Source: Serratia ureilytica
GTDB taxonomy: Bacteria; Pseudomonadota; Gammaproteobacteria; Enterobacterales; Enterobacteriaceae
Direction of reading: 5' to 3'
Assembly: GCF_013375155.1 (NCBI RefSeq)
Contig: NZ_JABXOF010000001.1
Span: forward strand, 434,001-498,000
Length of the DNA: 64,000 bases
Part shown: positions 29,058-43,837 of the stretch, piece by piece
How positions within the stretch are numbered: the first letter of the stretch is position 1
Layout of the letters: each line of letters starts with the position of its first letter
Made by a program: the position numbers and the translations under genes
Notes under the pieces: model-generated
Told to the model about the DNA's origin: nothing
Databases searched by the model: none
Seen by the model: only the letters and a program-made list of their open reading frames with translations

Positions 29058-29074
29058 GGTTAACGTACTGTTAA
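29058..29074 (-). promoter_or_regulatory. Candidate ArcA-P direct repeat upstream of cydD
   Basis: GGTTAA-N5-TGTTAA on the plus strand gives two half-sites spaced 11 bp, matching the ArcA direct-repeat model (TGTTAA-N5-TGTTAA) with one mismatch. It is positioned within the likely cydD promoter. Confidence 0.5.
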
Positions 29075-29209
29075 ATAATAGTGTTTGGCGCAATCGGCGA
29101 CAAACAAGCGAGGCCTCATGTTACCTCGTGACCCGGCAGACTGAAAAGAATAAAGCGGGCAAATATGGCTATAACAGATGGGAGGGAGAGATTGCTGAAC
29201 CCAGAAACA

Positions 29210-29235
29210 AAAAAAGCGGCTCGAGAGCCGCTTTT
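29210..29235 (-). terminator. Intrinsic terminator of trxB
   Basis: A stem GCGGCT / AGCCGC with a CGAG loop flanked by A- and T-runs (AAAAAAAGCGGCT on the plus strand gives a run of seven T on the minus transcript). It starts 19 bp past the trxB stop. Confidence 0.88.
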
Positions 29236-29253
29236 GCCGATGATGAAAACGTC

Positions 29254-30879
<1,626 letters not shown>

Positions 30880-31374
30880 ATGGCAGACAACAAGAAACGC
30901 CCGGGTAAAGATCTTGACCGTATCGACCGCAACATCCTGAATGAGCTGCAGAAGGATGGGCGTATTTCGAACGTCGAGCTTTCGAAGCGCGTGGGGTTAT
31001 CCCCGACACCATGTTTGGAACGCGTGCGCCGTCTCGAGCGCCAGGGTTTCATTCATGGCTATACCGCATTGCTGAACCCGCATTATCTGGATGCGTCCCT
31101 GCTGGTTTTCGTGGAGATCACGTTGAACCGCGGCGCGCCGGATGTGTTTGAGCAATTCAACTCGGCAGTGCAGAAGCTTGAAGAGATTCAGGAGTGTCAT
31201 CTGGTTTCCGGCGATTTCGACTACCTGTTGAAAACCCGCGTACCGGACATGTCGGCTTACCGCAAATTGCTGGGCGAAACCTTGCTGCGTTTGCCGGGGG
31301 TTAACGACACCCGTACCTACGTAGTGATGGAAGAAGTGAAACAGAGTAACCGTCTGGTTATCAAAACACGGTAA
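30880..31374 (+). CDS. lrp: Leucine-responsive regulatory protein Lrp
   Basis: This 164-residue global regulator has an N-terminal helix-turn-helix (RISNVELSKRVGLSPTPCLERVRRLE, about residues 30-55) and a C-terminal RAM/effector domain that binds leucine and forms octamers. It is nearly identical to E. coli Lrp. I start at MADNKKRPGKDLDR; an upstream in-frame GTG would add 13 residues without homology. In E. coli serC-aroA, elsewhere in this window, is an Lrp target. Confidence 0.97.
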   Translation: MADNKKRPGKDLDRIDRNILNELQKDGRISNVELSKRVGLSPTPCLERVRRLERQGFIHGYTALLNPHYLDASLLVFVEITLNRGAPDVFEQFNSAVQKLEEIQECHLVSGDFDYLLKTRVPDMSAYRKLLGETLLRLPGVNDTRTYVVMEEVKQSNRLVIKTR

Positions 31375-31411
31375 GGTGCAGGTGCAAAACCTGATTAAAT
31401 TGGTTACACTC

Positions 31412-31427
31412 CTGTTTATTCATACAG
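31412..31427 (+). promoter_or_regulatory. LexA (SOS) box upstream of ftsK
   Basis: CTGTTTATTCATACAG fits the LexA consensus CTGT-N8-ACAG perfectly at both ends, with an AT-rich centre. It lies 68-83 bp upstream of the ftsK start, immediately after a plausible -10 (TACACT, 31405-31410). E. coli ftsK (dinH) has an SOS promoter at the equivalent place. Confidence 0.88.
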
Positions 31428-31494
31428 TTTCGGCGCCGGGGCAGTTTCTCGGCGCTGTTGCTATGTCAGCTAACAGGAACCTGGAGAGCCTTTC

Positions 31495-34400
31495 TTGAGC
31501 CAGGAATATACAGAAGATAAAGAAGTTACCCTGAAAAGACTCAGCAGTGGCCGGCGTTTGCTGGAAGCTGTGCTTATCGTGGTAGCGATTTTTGCCGTTT
31601 ACCTCATGGCTGCGCTGGTCAGTTTCAACCCGTCTGACCCAAGCTGGTCGCAGACCGCGTGGCATGAGCCGATTCACAATCTGGGCGGCGGTGTCGGGGC
31701 CTGGTTGGCCGATACGCTGTTCTTCACCTTCGGGGTGCTCGCCTACGCGATACCGCCGATCATGCTGGTCCTGTGCTGGGCGGCTTATCGCCAACGCAGC
31801 AACAGAGACTACATCGACTATTTCGCGCTTTCCCTGCGCCTGATCGGCACCCTGGCGTTAGTGCTCACCTCCTGTGGGTTGGCGGCGCTGAACGTTGACG
31901 ATCTGTATTACTTCGCCTCCGGCGGCGTGATCGGCAGCCTGCTGAGCAACGCCATGTTGCCGTGGTTCAACGGCATCGGCGCTACGCTGGCGCTGCTGTG
32001 CGTATGGGCGGCGGGGTTGACGCTGTTTACCGGTTGGTCCTGGCTGGTGATCGCCGAGAAGATCGGCGGGGCGGTGTTGGGTGTTGCGACGGTGATGACC
32101 AATCGCTCACGTCGCGAAGAGCGCTATTTCGAAGATGACGAGCGTTACGTTGACGACGAGCCTGAGCAGGCAGGGAAGGGCGCCGCCGCAGCGGTTGCCG
32201 CGACCGCCGCCGGAGCCGCGGCCGCCGATGACGACGTGCTGTTCTCCGCGCCTTCGGTTACCGAAAGCGCCAAAGCGGCGGCGGAAGACGCCGCCGATCC
32301 GTTGCTCAGCGGCCTGCGCGCCGACGATGGTGAGCTTGAAGCAGAAGCCGCACCCAGCGCGCCGGTGGCTTCGCCTGCACCGGTGGTGAAGGCAGAGATC
32401 CACGAGCCCGTCGCAGCGCCGATCGCCGCTCAGGCGCCGTCGGTAACGGTGGCGCCGGCCGCGCCGGCCTCGGTCAATCAGCACCCGGTAAGTGCGCCGG
32501 CGCAAGACGCTACGCCGCCGCTGTATTCCTTCGAGATCCCGGAAGAAACGCCTGCGCCTAAGGCGACGCGTCCCGTCGACCCTTATCGGGACGACGATGA
32601 GCCGCGCCTTGGCAACTGGCAAGAGCCGGCTGCGCCGCAGCCGCCGGCGCGTTCTCCCTTTGATTTTACCGCCGCACAGCGTGACAGCGTTGACATCGGC
32701 AGTTCGAGCGGTTTCAGCGCCACCGGCGCCAAACCGCAGCCGGATACGGAGGCAGCCGCTGCTGCGGGCGTTGCGGCGGCGACCTTTATGCCGGCCTTCA
32801 CGGCGACCAGCGACGGCAATCCGCAGGTTAAGCAGGGCATCGGTCCTGAGCTGCCGCGGCCGAACCCGGTGCGCATCCCGACCCGTCGCGAGCTGGCTTC
32901 CTACGGTATCAAGCTGCCTTCGCAGCGTGCGGCCGAACAGGAACAGCGCCAGACAGAGGCGGAGCCTCAACAGCTGACGGCGGCGAACCCGCAGGAAGAA
33001 GAGGCGCTGCAAGAAGCCGCGCTGCGCCAGGCGTTCGCCGAGCAGCAAAGCCAGCGCTACGGCGAAAGCTACGCGCCGGAGCAGGATGATGAACAGGCTC
33101 AGCAGGAGGCTGAGCTTAGCAAAGCGTTCGCCGAGCAACAGAGCCAGCGTTACGGCGAAGACCAGCAGGACGACGAAGCGGCGCGGCAAGAGGCTGCGCT
33201 GCGTCAGGCATTCGCCGAGCAGCAGCAGGCGCGTTATGGCCAGCAAGAGCCTGCTCCGCAGGCGCCGGCCGCCAGTCCGGTCGATACCCGCAATGCTTTC
33301 AGCTTCTCGCCGATGGCGGATCTGGTGGACGATGGTCCGAGCGAGCCGATGTTCACGCTGTCGCCGCAGCTTGAAGAGCGCATTGAACTGGAAAGCGAAC
33401 AAGAGGACGACGTGCCGTTCGGCCAGTTTGAGCCTGCGGCGCCGGCTGCTCAACCTCAGCAATCGCACCCGCAGCCTCAACAATACCAGCAGCCGTCGCA
33501 GCAGCAATATCAGCATCAGCAGCCGCAGCAACAGCCGCAGGTGCAGCAGCCTCAGCAACCTCAGGCCGAGCAGCATCCGGCGATGGACAGCTTGATTCAC
33601 CCGTTCCTGATGCGCAACGATCAGCCGCTGCAGAAACCGACCACGCCTCTGCCGACGCTGGATCTGCTGACCGAAGCGCCGAAAGAAGTGGAGCCGGTCG
33701 ATTCCTTCGCGCTGGAGCAGAAAGCACGCCTGGTGGAGGCCAGCCTGGCCGATTATCGCGTGAAAGCCGACGTGGTGGACATCCTGCCGGGGCCGGTCAT
33801 CACCCGCTTCGAGCTGGATCTGGCGCCGGGCGTTAAAGCGGCGCGCATTTCCAACCTGTCGCGCGATCTGGCGCGCTCGCTGTCGACTTCGGCGGTGCGC
33901 GTGGTGGAAGTGATCCCCGGTAAGCCTTATGTCGGTCTGGAGCTGCCGAACGCCAAGCGGCAAACGGTATACCTGCGCGAGGTGCTGGATTGCCCCGCCT
34001 TCCGAGACAACCCGTCGCCGCTGTCCATCGTATTGGGTAAAGACATCTCCGGCGAGCCGGTGGTGGCCGATCTGGGCAAAATGCCGCACTTGCTGGTCGC
34101 CGGTACCACCGGCTCCGGTAAATCGGTCGGGGTCAACGCCATGATCCTGAGCATCCTGTATAAAGCCACGCCGAAAGAAGTGCGCTTTATCATGATCGAC
34201 CCGAAAATGCTGGAGCTGTCGGTTTACGAAGGCATTCCGCACCTGTTGACCGATGTGGTCACCGACATGAAAGACGCCGCCAATGCGCTGCGTTGGTGCG
34301 TGGGTGAAATGGAACGCCGCTACAAGCTGATGTCTGCCCTGGGCGTGCGTAACCTGGCTGGCTACAACGAGCGAGTCGATCAGGCCGAAGCGATGGGGCG

Positions 34401-35127
34401 CCCGATCCCGGATCCGTTCTGGAAGCCGACCGACAGCATGGACATCACGCCGCCGGTATTGGAGAAAGAGCCGTACATCGTGGTGATGGTCGACGAATTC
34501 GCCGATCTGATCATGACGGTCGGCAAGAAGGTCGAAGAGCTGATCGCTCGCCTGGCGCAGAAAGCGCGTGCGGCGGGTATCCACCTGGTGCTGGCGACCC
34601 AGCGTCCGTCGGTGGATGTGATCACGGGTCTTATCAAGGCCAACATCCCGACGCGTATCGCCTTTACCGTGTCGAGCAAAATCGACTCCCGCACCATCCT
34701 CGATCAGGGGGGCGCCGAGTCCTTGCTGGGTATGGGTGACATGCTCTATCTGGCGCCGAACTCCTCAATTCCGGTGCGCGTACATGGCGCATTCGTGCGC
34801 GATCAGGAAGTGCACGCGGTGGTCAAGGATTGGAAAGCGCGCGAGCGGCCCCAATATAAAGAGGGTATTCTCAGCGGCGGCGAAGACGGCGAGGGCGGTG
34901 CCGGCGGCGGAATGGACGGTGACGAAGAGCTGGATCCGTTGTTTGACCAGGCGGTGGATTTCGTGGTGGATAAACGCCGCGCCTCCATCTCCGGCGTGCA
35001 GCGCCAGTTCCGCATCGGTTATAACCGCGCGGCGCGCATCATCGAACAGATGGAAGCGCAGGGCATCGTCAGCGAGCAGGGGCACAACGGCAACCGCGAG
35101 GTGTTGGCGCCGCCTCGGCACGATTGA
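31495..35127 (+). CDS. ftsK: DNA translocase FtsK
   Basis: This septal DNA pump coordinates chromosome dimer resolution with division. The 1210-residue product has an N-terminal domain with four TM helices (about residues 20-185), a long Pro/Ala/Gln-rich linker, and the motor with Walker A GTTGSGKS (870-877) and Walker [12 protein letters not shown]. The C-terminal gamma winged helix ([25 protein letters not shown]) reads KOPS and activates XerCD. The start is TTG, as the conserved N-terminus MSQEY requires. The linker carries three copies of a roughly 20-residue motif ([16 protein letters not shown] type) ending at residues 523, 554 and 582, then a Gln-rich tract at about 656-697. E. coli FtsK is about 120 residues longer, mainly in the linker. 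Confidence 0.97.
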   Translation: MSQEYTEDKEVTLKRLSSGRRLLEAVLIVVAIFAVYLMAALVSFNPSDPSWSQTAWHEPIHNLGGGVGAWLADTLFFTFGVLAYAIPPIMLVLCWAAYRQRSNRDYIDYFALSLRLIGTLALVLTSCGLAALNVDDLYYFASGGVIGSLLSNAMLPWFNGIGATLALLCVWAAGLTLFTGWSWLVIAEKIGGAVLGVATVMTNRSRREERYFEDDERYVDDEPEQAGKGAAAAVAATAAGAAAADDDVLFSAPSVTESAKAAAEDAADPLLSGLRADDGELEAEAAPSAPVASPAPVVKAEIHEPVAAPIAAQAPSVTVAPAAPASVNQHPVSAPAQDATPPLYSFEIPEETPAPKATRPVDPYRDDDEPRLGNWQEPAAPQPPARSPFDFTAAQRDSVDIGSSSGFSATGAKPQPDTEAAAAAGVAAATFMPAFTATSDGNPQVKQGIGPELPRPNPVRIPTRRELASYGIKLPSQRAAEQEQRQTEAEPQQLTAANPQEEEALQEAALRQAFAEQQSQRYGESYAPEQDDEQAQQEAELSKAFAEQQSQRYGEDQQDDEAARQEAALRQAFAEQQQARYGQQEPAPQAPAASPVDTRNAFSFSPMADLVDDGPSEPMFTLSPQLEERIELESEQEDDVPFGQFEPAAPAAQPQQSHPQPQQYQQPSQQQYQHQQPQQQPQVQQPQQPQAEQHPAMDSLIHPFLMRNDQPLQKPTTPLPTLDLLTEAPKEVEPVDSFALEQKARLVEASLADYRVKADVVDILPGPVITRFELDLAPGVKAARISNLSRDLARSLSTSAVRVVEVIPGKPYVGLELPNAKRQTVYLREVLDCPAFRDNPSPLSIVLGKDISGEPVVADLGKMPHLLVAGTTGSGKSVGVNAMILSILYKATPKEVRFIMIDPKMLELSVYEGIPHLLTDVVTDMKDAANALRWCVGEMERRYKLMSALGVRNLAGYNERVDQAEAMGRPIPDPFWKPTDSMDITPPVLEKEPYIVVMVDEFADLIMTVGKKVEELIARLAQKARAAGIHLVLATQRPSVDVITGLIKANIPTRIAFTVSSKIDSRTILDQGGAESLLGMGDMLYLAPNSSIPVRVHGAFVRDQEVHAVVKDWKARERPQYKEGILSGGEDGEGGAGGGMDGDEELDPLFDQAVDFVVDKRRASISGVQRQFRIGYNRAARIIEQMEAQGIVSEQGHNGNREVLAPPRHD
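33001..33240 (+). repeat. Three coding repeats in the FtsK linker
   Basis: Three imperfect copies encode (A/E)L(R/S)(Q/K)AFAEQQ(S/Q)(Q/A)RYG, with copy ends 31 and 28 residues apart. They are rich in charged and Gln residues and predicted helical. E. coli FtsK has related ARQFAQTQQQRY repeats, so this is a lineage-variable version of a known linker feature. Confidence 0.8.
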
Positions 35128-35157
35128 TGGTCGTTTAGCCATTGCAATTCAATAAGA

Positions 35158-35179
35158 AAGGGCCGCTTAAGCGGCCCTT
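35158..35179 (+). terminator. Terminator-like hairpin of ftsK
   Basis: A 9-bp perfect stem AAGGGCCGC / GCGGCCCTT with a TTAA loop, 30 bp after the ftsK stop. The T-run is minimal. Confidence 0.6.
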
Positions 35180-35325
35180 GTGCAAAGAAGCGTAAACCCG
35201 TTTCTTCTCGGAACATTGGCCTACCGGCCGATCGCCGGCTTCGGGTAAAGTAAGCGGGTAAAGGGTTGATTTGACCCGCACGGCGTCGCCCTGCGGTTAA
35301 CGCATTTCATAAGGTATCTGGAATA

Positions 35326-35937
35326 ATGAAAAAACTGTTAGTTGCCTGCTGTCTGCTTTCGGGATTCGCTTCTACCTCCGTGCTGGCCGATGCCGCACAG
35401 GATCTGCAAAGTCGCCTGGCGAAGGTGAACAGTTTCCACGCCAGCTTCTCACAAACCGTGACCAGCGCCGACGGCGCCGCGGTGCAACAGGGGGAAGGCG
35501 AGCTGTGGGTGAAGCGGCCAAACCTGTTCAACTGGCACATGACGTCGCCCGATGAGAGCGTGCTGGTATCCGATGGCCAGACCCTGTGGTTCTATAACCC
35601 GTTCGTCGAGCAGGTGACGGCGACCTGGCTGAAGAACGCCACCGGCAATACGCCGTTTATGCTGATCACCCGCAATAATGCCAGCGACTGGAAACAGTAC
35701 AACGTGAAGCAAAAGGGCGATGATTTTGAGCTGACGCCGAAGTCCGCCAGCGGCAACCTGAAGCAGTTCGCCATCAGCGTGACCAACAGCGGTACCATTC
35801 GCAGCTTCGCTGCGGTGGAGCAGGATGGCCAGCGCAGTTCCTACACGCTGAAAAGCCAGCAGAACGTCGCCGCCGATCCGGCCAAATTCAAATTTACCCC
35901 GCCGAAGGGGGTGACGCTGGACGACCAGCGCCAGTGA
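35326..35937 (+). CDS. lolA: Outer-membrane lipoprotein carrier protein LolA
   Basis: This periplasmic chaperone takes lipoproteins from LolCDE to LolB. The 203-residue precursor has a signal peptide with predicted cleavage after VLA (residue 21). The mature part has the family features [66 protein letters not shown] and [14 protein letters not shown]. It lies 7 bp before rarA, as in E. coli (lolA-rarA). Confidence 0.96.
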   Translation: MKKLLVACCLLSGFASTSVLADAAQDLQSRLAKVNSFHASFSQTVTSADGAAVQQGEGELWVKRPNLFNWHMTSPDESVLVSDGQTLWFYNPFVEQVTATWLKNATGNTPFMLITRNNASDWKQYNVKQKGDDFELTPKSASGNLKQFAISVTNSGTIRSFAAVEQDGQRSSYTLKSQQNVAADPAKFKFTPPKGVTLDDQRQ

Positions 35938-35944
35938 GGTGCAA

Positions 35945-37291
35945 GTGAGTAATAATCTGTCGCTCGATTTTTCCCAGAACGAGTTCCAGCCGTTGGCCGC
36001 GCGTATGCGGCCGACCACGCTGGCGCAGTATATCGGCCAGCAGCATCTGCTGGCCGCCGGCAAGCCGCTGCCGCGCGCCATCGAGGCCGGGCAGCTGCAC
36101 TCGATGATTTTATGGGGGCCGCCGGGCACAGGGAAGACGACGCTGGCAGAGCTGATCGGCCGTTACGGTCAGGCGGACGTCGAACGGATCTCCGCCGTGA
36201 CCTCCGGGATCAAGGAGATCCGCGAGGCGATCGAGCGGGCGCGGCAAAACCGCGACGCCGGCCGTCGCACTATTCTGTTCGTCGATGAAGTGCACCGCTT
36301 CAACAAAAGTCAGCAGGACGCCTTCCTGCCGCACATTGAAGACGGCACTATCACCTTTATCGGCGCCACTACCGAAAACCCTTCGTTCGAACTGAACTCG
36401 GCGCTGCTGTCGCGCGCCCGCGTCTATTTGTTGAAGGCGCTGACCGCCGAAGACATCGGCCAGGTGCTGGATCAGGCGATGAACGACAAGGCGCGCGGTT
36501 TTGGCGGCCAGAACGTCGAGCTGCCGGCGGAAACGCGCCGCCTGCTGTCGGAGCTGGTGGGGGGCGATGCGCGCCGGGCGCTGAACAGCCTGGAAATGAT
36601 GGCGGACATGGCGGAACTCGACCCCAAAGGCGTACGGGTGCTGACGCCGGAGCTGCTGAAGGAGGTGTCGGGCGAGCGCAGCGCGCGCTTCGACAACAAG
36701 GGCGACCGTTATTACGACCTGATTTCCGCGCTGCATAAATCGGTGCGTGGTTCGGCGCCGGACGCCGCGCTGTACTGGTATGCGCGCATCATTACCGCCG
36801 GCGGCGATCCGCTCTATGTGGCGCGCCGTCTGTTGGCGATTGCCTCTGAAGACGTGGGCAACGCCGATCCGCGCGGCATGCAGGTGGCGATCGCCGCCTG
36901 GGATTGTTTCACCCGCGTGGGGCCGGCGGAGGGCGAGCGCGCCATTGCGCAGGCGATTGTTTACCTGGCCTGCGCGCCGAAAAGCAACGCGGTTTACACC
37001 GCGTTCAAGGCCGCCATGCGCGACGCCAAAGAGCAGGCCGATTATGACGTGCCGGAGCATTTGCGCAACGCGCCGACCAAGCTGATGAAGGAAATGGGGC
37101 TGGGGGCGGAATACCGTTACGCTCACGACGAACCCAACGCCTACGCCGCCGGCGAGAACTACTTCCCGCCCGAAATGGCCAACACGCGCTACTATCAACC
37201 GACCTCGCGCGGGCTGGAAGGGAAAATCGGCGAAAAGTTGGCATGGCTGGCTGAGCAGGATCAAAATAGCCCGACAAAACGCTACCGCTAG
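35945..37291 (+). CDS. rarA: Replication-associated recombination protein RarA (MgsA)
   Basis: This AAA+ ATPase of the WRNIP1/Mgs1 family acts at stalled or gapped replication forks with SSB. The 448-residue product has Walker [15 protein letters not shown], Walker [21 protein letters not shown], sensor 1 [13 protein letters not shown] and the C-terminal tetramerisation domain. I use the GTG at 35945 ([11 protein letters not shown]), matching E. coli MSNLSLDFS, with GAGG upstream; a GTG two codons earlier is in frame. It is translationally close to lolA. Confidence 0.95.
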   Translation: MSNNLSLDFSQNEFQPLAARMRPTTLAQYIGQQHLLAAGKPLPRAIEAGQLHSMILWGPPGTGKTTLAELIGRYGQADVERISAVTSGIKEIREAIERARQNRDAGRRTILFVDEVHRFNKSQQDAFLPHIEDGTITFIGATTENPSFELNSALLSRARVYLLKALTAEDIGQVLDQAMNDKARGFGGQNVELPAETRRLLSELVGGDARRALNSLEMMADMAELDPKGVRVLTPELLKEVSGERSARFDNKGDRYYDLISALHKSVRGSAPDAALYWYARIITAGGDPLYVARRLLAIASEDVGNADPRGMQVAIAAWDCFTRVGPAEGERAIAQAIVYLACAPKSNAVYTAFKAAMRDAKEQADYDVPEHLRNAPTKLMKEMGLGAEYRYAHDEPNAYAAGENYFPPEMANTRYYQPTSRGLEGKIGEKLAWLAEQDQNSPTKRYR

Positions 37292-37358
37292 CGTGGCCGT
37301 TGCGGTAAGGTTAGCGGGTATCACTCTTCTTTTATGCGGCTATAAATCAGCCGCATAG

Positions 37359-38693
<1,335 letters not shown>

Positions 38694-38708
38694 ACGGCAA
38701 AGCATTTG

Positions 38709-38736
38709 AAAAAAGCGCCTGCGGGCGCTTTTTTTT
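38709..38736 (+). terminator. Intrinsic terminator of serS
   Basis: A stem AAAAAAGCGCC / GGCGCTTTTTT with a TGCG loop and an eight-T run, 16 bp after the serS stop. The A-run allows some bidirectional use for the convergent DUF1801 gene. Confidence 0.9.
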
Positions 38737-38747
38737 ATGTTGGAAAT

Positions 38748-39113
38748 TCAGTCTGTCGCCAGCGCGTAGGCCTGTTTAATGTAGTCCGCCAGGTGCTTGC
38801 TTTTCACTTCGGCGGGCGTGTGGAGCTTGATGTGCCGCCGATATTGGCCGTTGCCTTCAAGTTGCTGATAGCGATCTTCCAGTCGGTGCCCTTGGCCGAA
38901 TTCCACCGTGACGTGATTGCGGTAGGCGAAAACGCCGCAGAAAAATTGAGTATGCGAGAACATGATGCCGCCGTATTTGACCGATTCGGTGATGCCACTG
39001 CCGCTCGCCGTGGCGACCCGACGCACCTGTTGTACGATCTCCAGCAGCTCACCGTGCGTGCTGCCGATGTCTGCCAGCAAGGTCTCGACCGCCGCATTAT
39101 TTGCCTGAATCAT
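38748..39113 (-). CDS. DUF1801 domain-containing protein
   Basis: This 121-residue protein has the YdhG-like DUF1801 pattern: VRRVATASGSGITESVKYGGIMFSHTQFFCGVFAYRNHVTVEFGQGHRLED and a C-terminal Q(Y)RRHIKLHTPAEVKSKHLADYIKQAY. Family members are small alpha/beta proteins related to YjbR/frataxin-like folds, with unknown role. It occupies the site where E. coli has the dms and ycaC genes between serS and ycaD, and is divergent from ycaD. Start is the first Met (MIQANNAAV). Confidence 0.82.
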   Translation of the reverse strand: MIQANNAAVETLLADIGSTHGELLEIVQQVRRVATASGSGITESVKYGGIMFSHTQFFCGVFAYRNHVTVEFGQGHRLEDRYQQLEGNGQYRRHIKLHTPAEVKSKHLADYIKQAYALATD

Positions 39114-39276
39114 CTCGCTTCTCCGTCGTTAAATCCGCTCTGCGCTGAGCATAGCGCTTTTTCAGCCGCTTAGCCGGAAACAAATCGTGCGCTGGAATGA
39201 TAAGAGGCGATTGACTTTTTTATCGCCAGTGGCATGATGCGCGCACTCTCATTGCGCGTTCGGTCACAATTTCACT

Positions 39277-40428
39277 ATGTCCGCTTACTCCCGCCCGGTG
39301 CTCTTATTGCTCTGCGGCCTCTTGCTGCTCACGGTATCCATTGCCGTTTTGAATACGTTAGTGCCGCTTTGGTTAACCCATGCTCAGCTGTCGACCTGGC
39401 AAGTGGGTATGGTCAGCTCCTCTTATTTCAGCGGCAACCTGTTGGGCACGTTGGTAGCGGGCAAACTGATCCAGCGCGTTGGCTTCACCCGCAGCTATCA
39501 TCTCTCTTGTTTGCTGTTCGCCGCCGCGACCGCCGGCATGGTGCTGTCGATCGATTTCTGGAGCTGGCTGGGCTGGCGCTTCTTCGCCGGCGTCGGGTGT
39601 GCCTGGATCTGGGTGATCGTGGAGAGCGCGCTTTTGCGCAGCGGCAATTTGAGCAACCGTGGCCAGCTGCTGGCGGCCTATATGATTGTCTATTACCTCG
39701 GTACGGTGACCGGCCAGTTACTGTTGAGCATGACCTCGACCGAATTGCTGCACGTGGTGCCGTGGGTGACCGCGATCGTGATCAGCGCCATGCTGCCGAT
39801 GCTGTTTGCGCGGGTCAACCGCCATGAAGACGAGCCGCAGCAGGCGGCGGTATGGACAATGTTGAGACGCCGCAGCGCGCGCCTGGGCATCAACGGCTGC
39901 ATCATCTCCGGCATCGTGCTCGGCTCGCTGTATGGCCTGATGCCGCTGTATCTCTCTCATCAGGGCATGAGCGACGCTAACGTCGGCTACTGGATGGCGC
40001 TGTTGGTCAGCTCCGGCATCGTCGGCCAATGGCCTGTCGGGCGCCTGGCCGATCGTTACGGGCGCCTGCTGGTGCTGCGCATTCAGGTGTTTGTGGTGAT
40101 CCTCGCCAGCGTGGCGATGCTCGGCAACTACGCCATGGCGCCTTCACTGTTCATCCTCGGCTGCGCCGGCTTTACCCTGTATCCGGTGGCGATGTCCTGG
40201 GCCTGTGAGAAGGCAATGCCGCACGAACTGGTGGCGATGAACCAGGCGCTGCTGATGAGTTATACCATCGGCAGCTTGCTGGGCCCATCGATGACGGCGC
40301 TGCTGATGCAGAACTATTCCGACCGCGTGCTGTTCGTGATGATAGCCGCCGTGGCGTTGGTTTACCTGCTGATGCTGCTGAAAAAGCAGAAGCCGGATCG
40401 CCATCACACGCCGTTCGCCGCCGCCTGA
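39277..40428 (+). CDS. ycaD: MFS transporter YcaD
   Basis: This 383-residue inner-membrane protein has 12 predicted TM helices and is close to E. coli YcaD (MFS, UPF0208-type). Landmarks are [76 protein letters not shown] and [18 protein letters not shown] (the MFS loop motif). Substrate unknown. It has its own promoter region shared with the divergent DUF1801 gene, and ends in a bidirectional terminator facing pflA. Confidence 0.93.
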   Translation: MSAYSRPVLLLLCGLLLLTVSIAVLNTLVPLWLTHAQLSTWQVGMVSSSYFSGNLLGTLVAGKLIQRVGFTRSYHLSCLLFAAATAGMVLSIDFWSWLGWRFFAGVGCAWIWVIVESALLRSGNLSNRGQLLAAYMIVYYLGTVTGQLLLSMTSTELLHVVPWVTAIVISAMLPMLFARVNRHEDEPQQAAVWTMLRRRSARLGINGCIISGIVLGSLYGLMPLYLSHQGMSDANVGYWMALLVSSGIVGQWPVGRLADRYGRLLVLRIQVFVVILASVAMLGNYAMAPSLFILGCAGFTLYPVAMSWACEKAMPHELVAMNQALLMSYTIGSLLGPSMTALLMQNYSDRVLFVMIAAVALVYLLMLLKKQKPDRHHTPFAAA

Positions 40429-40432
40429 GCAT

Positions 40433-40462
40433 AAAAAAAAACCGGCCATGAGCCGGTTTTTT
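40433..40462. terminator. Bidirectional terminator between ycaD and pflA
   Basis: A stem CCGGC / GCCGG extended by A-T pairs (AAAACCGGC / GCCGGTTTT) with a CATGA loop, with an A-run before and a T-run after. It can serve ycaD (plus) and pflA (minus, stop at 40480). Confidence 0.87.
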
Positions 40463-40479
40463 CTTTGGCGCTGCGTCAG

Positions 40480-41220
40480 TCAGTAAATCACTTTGTGGCC
40501 GTAGCTTTCCAGGATGCCTTTGACGCGATCCATGGTCTCGGCCTTCGGCGGATGTACGCCGTCCAGTTTGTACTCTTCCCCCATCGCTATCCATTTGTGC
40601 TTGCCCAGCTCGTGGTAAGGCAGCAGCTCGATTTTCTCGATGTTGGTCATGTCTTTGGTGAACTCGCCCAGCAGGTGCGCCGATTTATCGTCGTCTGACC
40701 AGCCCGGCACCACCACGTAACGGATCCAGGTGCGCTGGTTGCGTTTCGCCAGATAGCGGGCGAATTCCAGCGTGCGGTGGTTGGAGACGCCGACCAGATT
40801 CTGGTGGATCTCGTCGTTCATCTGTTTCAGATCCAGCATCACCAGATCGGTGGTGTCCAGCAATTCGTCGATCACCGGATCGTAGCGGCGCACGAAGCCA
40901 TTGGTGTCCAGGCAGGTGTTGATGCCTTCGGCATGACAGGCGCGGAACCAGTCGCGCACGAATTCAGCCTGCAGGATCGCCTCGCCGCCGGACGCGGTCA
41001 CGCCACCGCCGGAAGCGTTCATGAAGTGGCGGTAGGCCACCGCGTCTTTCATCAGCTCTTCGACGGTCACTTCTTTGCCGCCGTGGGTGTCCCAGGTGTC
41101 ACGGTTATGGCAATAGAGGCAGCGCATCAGGCAGCCCTGGAAGAAGACGATAAAGCGGATCCCGGGCCCATCGACGGTGCCGCAGGATTCGAAGGAGTGG
41201 ATGCGACCAGTTACTGACAT
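40480..41220 (-). CDS. pflA: Pyruvate formate-lyase 1-activating enzyme
   Basis: This radical SAM enzyme generates the glycyl radical on PflB. The 246-residue product has the [4Fe-4S] motif Cys30-x3-Cys34-x2-Cys37 ([10 protein letters not shown]), the SAM-binding GGE motif (ASGGEAIL) and a partial TIM barrel matching E. coli PflA. I start at [15 protein letters not shown]; the frame is open 84 codons upstream without homology. It is downstream of pflB with a 280-bp gap that contains terminator-like hairpins and a long inverted repeat, so it probably also has its own promoter. Confidence 0.97.
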   Translation of the reverse strand: MSVTGRIHSFESCGTVDGPGIRFIVFFQGCLMRCLYCHNRDTWDTHGGKEVTVEELMKDAVAYRHFMNASGGGVTASGGEAILQAEFVRDWFRACHAEGINTCLDTNGFVRRYDPVIDELLDTTDLVMLDLKQMNDEIHQNLVGVSNHRTLEFARYLAKRNQRTWIRYVVVPGWSDDDKSAHLLGEFTKDMTNIEKIELLPYHELGKHKWIAMGEEYKLDGVHPPKAETMDRVKGILESYGHKVIY

Positions 41221-41360
41221 TGCGGGGTTTTCTCCAATATGGACTGTCAAACGCAGTCTAAAAATAGGCGCGTGGCCGCCGGCCAGGTATCTGCGATGCA
41301 GCGGCGGGGGATCCGCCACCGGGGGTAATGATGCCTGTCGGCCGGTCAGTTGCCGGATAA

Positions 41361-41405
41361 CTGTTTTGCCGGCTATCCATTCAGTATAGATGTCCGGCAA
41401 AACAG
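41361..41405. repeat. 12-bp perfect inverted repeat between pflB and pflA
   Basis: CTGTTTTGCCGG (41361-41372) and CCGGCAAAACAG (41394-41405) flank a 21-bp AT-richer spacer. It lies 141 bp upstream of the pflA start. It could be a regulator site or an RNA hairpin; no known binding motif was recognised. Confidence 0.7.
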
Positions 41406-41435
41406 ACTCGCACAGAGTCAGGGGAGAGCGGTGGG

Positions 41436-41492
41436 AGAAAAGGGCCGGCAGAACCGGCCCCGACGTTGGCACCGGGCGGTTTCCCGCCCGGT
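41436..41492 (-). terminator. Tandem hairpins downstream of pflB
   Basis: On the minus strand, the first stem ACCGGGCGG / CCGCCCGGT closes on a GAAA tetraloop 9 bp past the pflB stop (41471-41492). The second, GGGCCGG / CCGGCCC with a 5-nt loop, is followed by TTTTCTCCC (41436-41461). Together they probably stabilise the pflB 3' end and reduce read-through to pflA. Confidence 0.7.
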
Positions 41493-41500
41493 CGGCGTTA

Positions 41501-43783
<2,283 letters not shown>

Positions 43784-43837
43784 TGTACACCTACCTTTGA
43801 TTGTGGATTTCTAACTCTGCGCGCGGTAACTCACAGC

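Noticed and set aside
32107-34584. 825-codon frame antisense to ftsK
   Set aside because: Arg/Leu/Val-rich mirror of a GC-biased gene; a typical shadow frame with no family features.
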